From Artemisia argyi (taxonomy: Eukaryota > Streptophyta > Magnoliopsida > Asterales > Asteraceae), in the NCBI GenBank assembly GCA_030686995.1, contig CM060691.1:64593853-64657852 (forward strand): a DNA stretch of 64,000 bases, in the 5' to 3' direction. Of this stretch, positions 46,886 through 56,859 are shown one piece after another (the first letter of the stretch is position 1; each line of letters begins with the position of its first letter). A program made the translations under genes and the position numbers. The notes under the pieces were generated by a model that was given only the letters and a program-made list of their open reading frames with translations, did no database searches and was not told the origin of the DNA.

Positions 46886-48273
46886 TGATGCGTGGGAATT
46901 GCACCAGGCTTTACCTCTCAAGGGATCTTGAGAAGCTTACAACCCCCACCAGGCAGTGTACCTGATCGTTGTAGTATAGTATAGTGACAAGTACCGGGGG
47001 ATTGATCGTTCAGCTAAGAATAGTGTCGCTAGGATTAGAAAACCTAAATACTAGTTCTAAAGGTGAGAGATGATTCTTTTTGTATTTTTATATTTTTTAG
47101 AAAGCAAGTAAAAATCTCGGGTTTGAAGGATTTAGGCGGAATTAGTTGCTAGTCAACTAACCCAATACTAAGATGCAATCAAAATAAAATATTAGAAATG
47201 AAAATAAACTAAATTATACTAAGGTTGTGAGCAATAAGTGGAGAAAATGTGTTTACTTAGATTTCACTACTCCCTAGACATCTTTTATATGTTAATTACT
47301 TGTTATAGTTGCATGGATGACGGATTGTATTCCTTAATACCATTCATGGGGTATCGCACATAACTCCCCAATTCTATGAGCTCTTATCTCCTCCTATACC
47401 ATGCCCAACACAACCATAGGGATTATAAATAGTGGCTCATGCATTAAATACAACCAATAAATACCTTAGTGCAATAGGCTCATGTTTTCTAAGACGTTCA
47501 AGCATGTTACCATTTGGAGATCTGCCAGTTTTCTTAAGCCTAACATATAAATTCATTCATCTAAGACAATTGTAAACAAGTAATCAACACATAATTAACA
47601 TCTAGGTTTCATTAGATCCAAGCAAACACAAGATAGATCTAGCCTAGCATGATGGAATTAAGACAAGAACAAGATATAGACAACCAACACATAGACATAT
47701 TGATTGAATTAAAAGAACACTTATCTTAATTACACATAAAAGGTATCAAGGGCTTAGAACCCTTGAAAAACCTGTAAAATAAGCACCAAGTTCGTACTTA
47801 GGGTTTCTCCAAAACTTCTCCCTTTTTAATGTAAAAATTAGAAAACTATATATAGGAAAAGGGGTCTGACGGCGTCAAGACCAAACTTGTGACGCCGTCA
47901 CCTCGCCGCCAAAAATCTTCTCGGACTGCCTTGATCTACTTCTGACGCCATCATGTATTAGCATTTCCAGGCCGTCATGACTTTTACTCTTGACGCCGTC
48001 CAATATGTAATGGGTCATCATGGAATTAACTCTTGACGCCGTCAGGGTGTTACTCTTGACGCCGTCACCTACTGTTCCCAGCAAGGAAAATTAAGACTTT
48101 GGCGTTTTCTTCACTTTTATGCTCCAAAAACGTCCGAATTGCTTCCTTTTCTAGATTTCACTCCCAAAATACCTAAAATCACAAAAGGAACGATTTAGGG
48201 CAATATTTGATCAAATAAATTCAATTCCGGGCTTAAATGACCCCCAAAAAGTGGTTCATTTTTCGCCTCATCA
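46886..48273 (-). repeat. Element D 5' LTR (1388 bp)
   Basis: Near-identical copy of 41821-43223. The tRNA-Asp-like segment is at 46966-46993, the U5 hairpin at 46916-46933 and the TGACG cluster at about 47866-48068. Confidence 0.92.
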
Positions 48274-48278
48274 GAAAC

Positions 48279-48398
48279 ATATCTATAGAAAAAGTTGCAT
48301 CGGAAGATAACATTGCGGATATATTTACAAAACCCCTTAAGCGTGAATTATTCAACCACTTGCGTTTAGGATTAGGAATGATGGAACAAGTTGACTAA
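48279..48398 (+). pseudogene. Element E RNase H C-terminus (after the D insertion)
   Basis: The copia reading frame resumes after the duplicated GAAAC with the usual terminal segment VASEDNIADIFTKPL and HLRLGLGMMEQVD, then TAA at 48396-48398. It confirms that D interrupts E near the end of the polyprotein. Confidence 0.9.
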
Positions 48399-49387
48399 AT
48401 TATATTGAACTAACACAAATTTATACTTGCATAAAATTTACTTTTCGTCCACTTCTTCAACTCTGAGTCTAGGAATCCATTTTGCACAAAATTAATGATT
48501 AGGAAACCTCACTTTCATTGGCATATACTCTCTTGTAAAACCCAATCAAAATTTCTTGAAAACTATTCTCACATCTAGGAATTACATGAAAATCATTTTC
48601 CTTGCATTGTTGACAAACGCTAAAAACTTTTTCCTAAATCATGCATAAACTCTCACATAAATTGTCAAAATATATAATCTAATATATATTATTGACATTC
48701 ATGAATCGAGCAAAAATTGAATCAAGGAGATATTTTGGATTGTTTCTTAGGATCGTTATCTCTCTTTGCATTTAGGAGTCGAAACAATCACAACTCTACA
48801 TTTGTTGCATATAGACACACACTAGGACAAATTCACTAATAATGTTGTCATCTTGCTCTATTACTAGTTTTCCACTCACTAGTTAACTTTGCCTTTGATC
48901 TAAGATAGGTGCCTTAGGAAGTTTAAGTGCTCTTGCCCTTGCTTGTCTCCTTTTGCTTATTATGTGTTGCATATTTGCTCTTTTGCTTATGTGTTTTTGC
49001 ATGTATGCTATATCTTAGATTAGATGCTATATTGCCTAAAGGAATTGAACTTGCTTGAATTCTAATCCAAACACACAACCTTTCTGCAAATTTTCTACCA
49101 AAAAACCAATTCTGGCAATCTGGAAATCACCAGATGGGCGGCCCCCTTAATTTTGTAAGGCGGCCCCCTTAATCATTAAGGGGACCGCCCCCTAATTAAG
49201 GGGACCGGCCATCTGATGGTCGGGTTTACAGAATCTTTTCTGCTTTTTAGCCCATTTCAACCTACATTTCCCATTTTTCACCAACACATTTTGTCCTAAT
49301 CTCCCAAACAAACTTTATCCATCCATAAACACACAAATCTTACACTATAAATACCTCCAATCCTCAAAACTCTTCACTCATCCCTTC
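48399..49387 (+). promoter_or_regulatory. Element E post-pol non-coding region with nested hairpin and TATA box
   Basis: About 730 bases of AT-rich sequence are followed by a nested double hairpin (49130-49219) with arms of GGCGGCCCCCTTAA type and then a TATA box TATAAATA (49346-49353), a CT-rich leader and an ATG at 49388. The hairpin and TATA order is the same as in the E LTR (36843-36929). Confidence 0.6.
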
Positions 49388-49603
49388 ATGACTTCTCCAA
49401 ACAAACCAAAACCAAAAGCCTCAAAGCTTGCAAGAATGACGGAAAAACCCGTTTGGTGAAGAAAAAGCCCTCGTAACAAATCCATCATAACCAAGGAAGT
49501 TGGAAATCACTCAACACCTCCAACCACTTACTTCCCAAACTATACACCAAATTCACAAGGACATTCATTTGATCCTCTTTACAAACCATACAACATTGGC
49601 CAA
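49388..49603 (+). pseudogene. Start of a second ORF of element E, cut by element F
   Basis: After the TATA box and leader, a frame starts MTSPNKPKPKASKLARMTE, meets a TGA at about 49457, and stays open in the same frame to the F insertion at 49604. The peptide is basic and proline-rich; no domain is recognisable. Some Sireviruses carry an extra ORF after pol, often called envelope-like; whether this is one cannot be told from 70 codons. The remainder lies beyond F, outside the window. Confidence 0.5.
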
Positions 49604-52600
49604 TGATGAGTGCTCAAACACTCATCATTTTTGGTCAAATCTGAACTGCAAAACATACAAAAACACTCAGAAATGCATCAAAATACTAAAAATATTTCAA
49701 AATTGTGTTTTATATGTTTTAGATGCAAAACGAGTAAAAACAGATGAAAAACGTACAAAGGTTACAAAAACTGGCAGTTTCAGTCCCCCAACTTTCAAAA
49801 ATTGGCAAAAATAGTCCCTGAGCACATATTTTAAAAGAAAAGTCACCAAAGGTCCTTTTGAAATCATAAGTGGTCATATTTAGTCCTTTGGTGAAAAATC
49901 TCAAAAGTTTTGGAAACTTACAGTTTTGGTCCCTAGAGTTTCTAATTTTGGCAGATTTGGTCCCTGGTGGGATATTTTTGGATGAAAAATCATTTTTAGT
50001 CCTTGGAAGTTCAAAAATGTTCAATATTGATCCTTGGATAAAATTTTTCACAGTTTGGCAAAAATGACCCCTAAACTTTGCAAATTGACGCATTTGGTCC
50101 CCGGGAATTTGAAAATTGGAAAATATCATTTATGGTTTTTGAATTGTGGAACTTGGTATATTTCACCCTTGTGAATACTTTGGAGGAATTACATTTCAGG
50201 CCCCTTAATTTTCAACATTTGCAAAAATAGTCCTTGTGATTTACAAATACTTAAAACCTAAATGGACCCTTGATATTTATGCAAACCAAATCCCACCCTT
50301 CTTTTTTACTAACCTGATCCAACACACCTTACACCCCCAAGCCCAATCCACCCTCTACTTGGCCCATCACCAAACCAGCCCACCCCTAAATATATTAACT
50401 CCCCCGTTTTTTTTTAATACTACCCTAGGTCAAACTAGGGTCAACCCCAGCTTCCCTCCTTCACGTGTACCCCCTCCTACCTGCAACCCTAGCCTGCCAT
50501 CTCCAAACACCATCATTCACCCTACCCAATACTCCCCCAACACTCCTCCCCTGCCACTTCTCACTTTCCACCAAATACCAACAAACCTTGCCCCCATGCC
50601 AAACACTAACTGCCAAGATGTAATACCCTTTTTTCTCCAAGAAAATGAAACAAAGGGCCCTGATCTTCTCAATTCAATCCAAGGGTTGTAAAAGGCTCAA
50701 GAAGCTCAGAGGAACAAGACAAAGTGAAGACCTTTTTATTTATTTTTTATGGTATAAATAACTAATGAATTGTAGCCTTAAAGGGCATTAGGAAGTAGTA
50801 TTAGAAGTAGTTTTAGTTTAATTTCCAGTAATTTTAAGTTTTATTTCAAAACCTTTGTACTTTTTTTCAATCCAATGCAAGTCTCTTTTTAGTAACTAAA
50901 GCAATTTCCTTTACTGCTTATCTATATTTGCTTATTATTAGTTCACTATTGCTTATTAAAAGTTCAGTTCAGGTTTATCTTACAAATATCCATAAAACTC
51001 TAGCTTGAATCCTTAGTTTGTAACTCAATCTGTCATCAGTCACCCTCCTTAAGGGGTGTTTGGATATGCTGATTATCTGTTGTTCATGTTGTTGTTTAGT
51101 TGAGTTTTTTGCATAATCAGTTCACTCTAGAATAGGATAGGTTAGTTATGACTTGATAATTGTAGGTTATTTTACAAAAAGTCAAAATTAATTTGTAACT
51201 TCATTTCTGGTTGCATAATAGGTCATCAGATTGCTAAGTCATAGTTATAGGTGCATTTTAGTGTAGCATTGCTTAAATCAGAATCATTACATGTTCAGTA
51301 TTACATCTAGGTAAGAATCAGGACATTAGAATTTCATAAAAGTCAAACCTTGTTCATAGTTTGCAAAAGTCAAATGTTCTTAAGTGTTGGTATGGGCCAG
51401 ATTTCAAAAGGCTTTATAGGGCTCAATTTGGTTTAGAAATAAATACTAATTGTTGCTTGGTAATCTCTGATGGCTTGTGATTTCAAATCAAAAAGAAATT
51501 TTCAAATTGGAGCTCATTTGCCCTTGGAAATTTGATTCCCAAGTTACCCCCTTGGGACCTGTTCTGCCCTGCATTTGTCCCAGTGAACCAATTTCATAAG
51601 CTCATTGGAAGCTTATTAGTTGGGTTCAAACCCTGAGTCTTGGTTCATTTAGAAGCCCCCCACCCCAGCTTTTCAGTCCAAGCTTTACCTTGGACTCTTG
51701 ATCACCCAGGTGGGCCCCACTTTGGCCTGAACTTCACCATTTTGGCTTGTTTTGCCCTGCTCTAGGGGTATCTGACCTCACAGTCATCTTCACAAGCCAA
51801 GTTCAAGCTCATTACTTGAGCTTGTGATTTAAAACTTGGCTTTCAGAAGAGCTTATAGTACAAGTTTTTAATTTTCAATCCTTATTTTTATCTCATTGCT
51901 TATTTACTTGGTTTATTTGGTCATCTTTCATGCCTGTTTGGATCTGCTAGGTTTGGGTGGTCATAGTAGTTATAATGTAGTTTGGACTGCAATACTGTTT
52001 CATTTTAGGTATTATAAACTTAGTCAAACAATAAAATTAGTAGCTTATTCCTTTAAAAGTCAAAATCAGCTCTCAAGTCCTTTCAAGTCTGCTTAACTAG
52101 TTAACTGTTTGGTCTATTGTTCCATTCCATGTTATTGTTTGAATTCCTCATGTTCATTAATGTTAGTAATTCATGTTTAAGTAAGTCTAGACAACTGAAA
52201 GTGGAATTAGTCAATTGAGATGGTTAATACACAAGATAGCAGTCACTGTTCATTCTACATACAGTTCCAATATAAGCAGAACTTGGGCTTAATTGAGGTT
52301 CAATTGGCTGCTTTGGCATAGGGCTTTTTAGGTTTTAGTGTTCTATACTAGGTAAACTTGATTTTGCCCCCCTTAGGTTTTAGGTTCTAGCATATTACAC
52401 TGCTTATTTAGTAGCTGCAAGTTGGTAGTTTAGGGCTGAGTTGCTGATTTCCCATTTAGCATGCAGAAGTGCACATGAGCCTGTAGACTAGTCTTATTTG
52501 ATTCAATTGAGTTCCCTCTAGTGCACTGAAGTGTATCCATTGATATTTGATCATTGTGATTATTTTTGTGTTTATTTGGCTTCTATAAGTGCTTATTTGA

Positions 52601-53945
52601 ACTCATCTGCTTTCATTTGATTGAATCTGAGTCATGCTTGGTTTTATTTAAGTTTTCCTGAGCTTATTTTAGTACTGTGAGCCTTGTTTGTTGATTTCAT
52701 AAGTTTTTGTGATAAGTGCTTATTAATAAGCACTTATCAAACTGCTTATTAGACCATTAAGCACTTCCCAGCTTATTTTCATAACTTTGAAATTTTTCCT
52801 AGGATTTAAATAATATTTTAGATTTTCTGTGAAATTTTCATAATTTTCTGAGTTGTTTTGCTATTTTTCTTAATTTATTTTAATTTTTAATCATTTCTAA
52901 ATAGTTTTTAATTAAGAAAAATTAATAAAAAATCAGGAAAAACCAAAAAAACCAACTTTAATTTTAGTGATAGATTCTATTTAATAGAAATTATCATTTT
53001 AATTTTCTTTTTAGCTTATTTATAAGCAATATATCATTTTTATATTTTTATTAATTCTCTTTTAAGTTAAAATATTCTAAAAATTTTTCCAGATTTTTAT
53101 TTTCTCTTTTAGTGGTTTTTAGAATTAATTTTAGTTTAATTAATTAATAATTAATATTAAGTAATTAAATAACATAATTAGATTTTATAAAGTACAACCT
53201 AGTTTTTATAATTTTTCTAGCTTTTATATAAGTTAAAACATTTTTATAAAAGTTTCTAGGATTTATACTGTTCATTTTCTATTTTTCATAATATAATTAG
53301 TATAATTAGAAATTAATAAGTAATTAGATTAATAATTAGTAAATTAGTTTAAAATACTTAAAATAAACTTTTTATAATTTTTTAGGATTCCTGTGATGGT
53401 TAGTTAGATTTGTAAAATTTTTCTTAATTTTCTAATTCTTTTTAGTATTTTTAATAATTCTAATTAGTTTAATTAGTTAATAAATAGATAATTAGTAATT
53501 AATTAATAATAAATAATTGAATAGTGTAAAAATAGTTTTTCTTTTTCTTAAAATTTTCTTTATTTATTAGGATTGTAAAAATAATAATTTTACACTTGTA
53601 ACCTTTTCCGTCCTTCAGTTGTACTTTTCGTTTCGTTCGTCTGTGTACGTTTTTAATTAAAACGTACGTTTTTAGGTTTTACCTCAAATCTTTGTAATCT
53701 CTATTCCCGTAGTCAATCACGTAGCTTTCCTAAGCTATATTTGTTAATAATTTCCAAATAATTCTTATCACAACCCTTTTTCTGTGAATAATCACCCGAT
53801 CACAAATACGCTAGAGCACAATCCACACCTCATCGGGACATAACGACCTGGTGATACCCTTTATTACCCGAAAGCATTGGTCTAGGCTCTTTGACTTTGT
53901 TGACCATTATTTGGTCAATATAAGTTGACGGTTTAGCTCCAATCA
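49604..53945 (+). repeat. Element F 5' LTR (4342 bp)
   Basis: Starts with the palindrome TGATGAGTG ... CACTCATCA (49604-49627) and ends TTAGCTCCAATCA. In order: a degenerate GGTCCCT repeat series (about 49770-50240), C-rich sequence (about 50280-50600), a TATA box (GGTATAAATA, about 50751-50760), an AT-rich part (about 52780-53600) and a TTGACCA/TGGTCAA hairpin (53900-53918). Frames such as 50236-50691 recur in the second LTR without a recognisable domain. Confidence 0.92.
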
Positions 53946-53950
53946 ATTTT

Positions 53951-53967
53951 TTGCGCCGCTGCCGGGG
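53951..53967 (+). other. Element F primer-binding site (tRNA-Asp type)
   Basis: TTGCGCCGCTGCCGGGG matches the tRNA-Asp complement except at two positions, one of them the second base. Confidence 0.85.
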
Positions 53968-54043
53968 TGGCGTGCGCGTTATTCTAAAACGGTTTTCTGA
54001 TTAGTGATTTTGGAATTCGTTCCATTGTACATTTATCCATCCT

Positions 54044-56056
54044 TTGTTCATATTTTCTTATTATCAAAACAAAACCGTACCCGAAAACTTTTTAAACTCA
54101 GTTTTCAATGAACACAAAAACACAAAAACATTTTCTTTATCATTTGTACAAAATGTTTATCGAAAAACCCAAAAATATTCACCTTTACCCTCTCACATCT
54201 TTGATTCTTCATCCCTACCCCTCCATACACATTTGATTCTTTCTATGTCTCATCCACACTTTCTGGCTTGCCATTGGTGTGGTAATCCTTATAATGGTGG
54301 CAATTGCCCCAGTTGTGGCATGGTTGAGTCGGGAAACGGGTCTGTCTATAACCAGAATCCCTATTCCTACCATGACACGACTGATTCATTCCATCCGTTA
54401 CCACACCATCAGTCTGAGCAGTTTTACTGTTGTGAGTACTGTGGTGGTTCACACTACAGTTATGATTGTCAATCGGGAAACACGGTTGTCTATGAGCAGT
54501 CTCCTGATAGCAATTGTAATTCTAGCACATACAACCCACAGCCACATCAGTTTCACTGTTGTGATTACTGTGGAGGTCCACACTCTAGCTCGGATTGTCA
54601 AACAAGGCATCCATTTCTTTGTAACAATTACGACTATTCGTTTTCAGACCCACCTCCACAGTACCAAATGATTCACACCACTCCTCATGATACTGAGCAA
54701 AACCTTTTACTAAAGGCTCTTGATATATTGAAAGAACTTAAGGAGGAGTTGGTTACTACATCGTTTCAAGACTCTCGTGAGAAATCTATGGCAGAACTAC
54801 TTGCTGAAGAACGAGAGGCTAAAAACGAATTGAGTATGGAGGAATTACTTGTCTTAGAACAAGCAGCTATAACACGTGCCAAATTTCGTCAAGCTACTCT
54901 TCTAGACTGTAATGATGATAGTGATAATGAGGACACCCTTGATATCCTTCAATTTTATAAGGGCTCCTCAGATTCATCATTTGTGATTCCTCCCATTGAA
55001 AATCAGGGAGAAAATAATGAGACGGAGACATTACTAGCAGAAGATCAAATGGAACTTGTACAATCCATGAATGCTAGCTCCTCTCATCTCCCTCATTCTG
55101 TTGTTATCACACCCGAAGTTCACACTCACTCTCTAAACATGGGGAATGAGCATCTTAGCACTGTTCCTAATAAGGAATCGGACGAATTAATAAAGTATAG
55201 TGTTGAGATCCTTGTCCCAATCCCGAGAGAGTCACAGGGGACTTTTGATCAAGTGTGTGATATTCTTTCACCCCATGATAATCCAAATGATCAAATTGAG
55301 ATTGTCTCTGATTCCAGTGATGATTGTTTATCTTATGGAGACATTGAGTATGTTGATGCATCTATTCCCCACTCTAATGTTAACTTTCTTCTCGAGGAGT
55401 TCGCCGATGAACTCACTCACACCAATCCACTTCCATCGGGAGGTGATGATGATCTCTTTGATTTCAAAGATGATATGGAAGAAGTCGAAGCATTCCTTGC
55501 TCTAGATAGTTCAACTTCGTATGAAGTTGATGATAACTATCTTGATTCTGAGGGGGATATTCTTTTCCTTGAAAGCTTATTGAATGATGATCCATCACTC
55601 AATTCATATCTCAATACCGGGCTTAGTGATTCAAACACTGATGAAAAGTCTTTATCTTATGGAGACATCAGTGACGTTGATGAAATATCTTCTGAGCCCA
55701 TCATTGATCGCCTTATCATGACTCCTCCGAAGTATGATAGCCCCGGGGGAGATACTCTCAATCATGAGAATTTGCAAATTCCCACCCACCCTCCCGGGAT
55801 GTTTTTGAGCTTAACCGTTGAAATCTAAACTCATGCTAATGAGCCTGTTCTCGAGGTGCCTTCCTCTCTTCTTCACTCCTTCGGGAATGAAGACACCATC
55901 TTTGATCCCGGCATTTTCATGTATCATTATCTTGAGCCGGATACTTATCTCATCGGTGTGGAACTTTCACGTGCTTCAAATGTTTGTCCAAACATCTTGA
56001 ATGAAAGTCCGATTGAGATTGTTTCTTCCACATCATGCTTCCCCAAGGACAAATGA
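54044..56056 (+). pseudogene. Element F protein: three zinc knuckles plus acidic linker, one in-frame stop
   Basis: The frame is open for 594 codons from 54044 and stops at TAA (55826-55828); the same frame continues to 56056 and ends FPKDK, like the FPKDN end of the B integrase. The likelier start is the ATG at 54245 (MSHPHFLACHWCG). Residues counted from 54044: a first knuckle with Tyr in place of His (CHWCGNPYNGGNC, 76-88), then CEYCGGSHYSYDC (130-142) and CDYCGGPHSSSDC (173-185); a coiled-coil-like segment (about 225-240); and an acidic region (about 445-535) with MEEVEAFLALD and YLDSEGDILFLESLLND, which matches the linker between protease and reverse transcriptase in A and B. It may bind element RNA in trans; no enzyme domain is present. 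Confidence 0.8.
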
Positions 56057-56859
56057 ATTCGGGGTCGAGTCAAGCTAGCGACTCGGTAAACAAAAACAGT
56101 AGCATGCTTATAGGGTTTTCACCCTAAGTGTGGGGGAGTTACCCCACAATGGTTACAAATAGAGTGAAAAATACAAAATGGTGTTTTCCACGCTTAGCTT
56201 GTAATGTTGCCCTTTTACGTTCAAAATGTTGGCATAATAGCCGGAATTTTGAATATTGAGGACAATATTCATGCTAAGTGTGGGGGGTATTTCGCTATTC
56301 TAGCGAATTTTATCACATTTTACTATCTTATACCCCCCGTTTTTGGCCAAAATTTCAAAAATTTTTAAAAATTTTTCACTGGTGCTTCAAAATTTTTGTG
56401 GTAATCAGTCCGCCTTATCTAACCGACAAAAGGGATTGGCTAATCTAGGAGTAAACAGCTCTTGGTAAAGGTATATCAAATCCGTTTATGGCTTGCAATT
56501 TGCCCAAAATTGTATGGTACCTCAACTCGCCATATCCCATAAAGCGAATGAGTTGGCTAGACCGCAAGATTATGGCTTGTGGTAAAGGCAGTGGAAAATT
56601 CATAATTGGTAATCAGCTCACCAAGATGTTGACTATTCCATCAAGAGTTGGCTAGTCCAGAAGCAAACGGCTTTTGGTAAAGACTAATCAAATCCGTTGA
56701 CAGCTGGTGGTTTGCTCAAAATCACACGATTATCAGGTGTACCACAGTTCTTACACCTGGCTACTACAGAAGTGATGGCTTTTGGTAAAGAGTTTAAAAT
56801 CCATCAAGTTTTCAAAACATTTTATTGCTAGGGACTAGCAATAGTTTAGTGTGAGGGAT
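56057..56859 (+). promoter_or_regulatory. Element F 3' non-coding region with hairpin array and PPT-like boxes
   Basis: In order: one copy of the GAGTCAAGCTAG palindrome region (about 56065-56086), PPT-like box TAAGTGTGGGGGAG in a TGTGGGG/CCCCACA hairpin (56125-56147), GAATATTG/CAATATTC hairpin (56251-56270) with PPT-like box (56275-56288), four seven-base-stem hairpins (56445-56465, 56562-56582, 56657-56677, 56766-56785), ATTGCTAG-type hairpin and the LTR-adjacent PPT TTAGTGTGAGGGAT (56846-56859). The order matches element B. Confidence 0.8.

Larger units (their letters stand above)
41821..48273 (-). mobile_element. Element D: non-autonomous LTR retrotransposon (6.45 kb)
   Basis: Two LTRs (1403 and 1388 bp) flank a 3.66-kb interior with a tRNA-Asp-type PBS and one protein-coding frame near the 5' side; GAAAC target duplications confirm the limits. 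No reverse transcriptase, RNase H or integrase motif is present. About 2.5 kb between the frame and the 3' LTR is non-coding and carries four PPT-like boxes and hairpins like those of B and F. The element therefore seems to depend on enzymes of an Athila-like relative, which is inference from the shared primer and 3' signals. Confidence 0.9.

Noticed and set aside
50236..50691. 151-codon frame in the F LTR, with a 129-codon counterpart at 57492-57881
   Set aside because: Proline/threonine-rich translation of C-rich LTR sequence; the two copies end differently because of a small indel, and no domain is recognisable.
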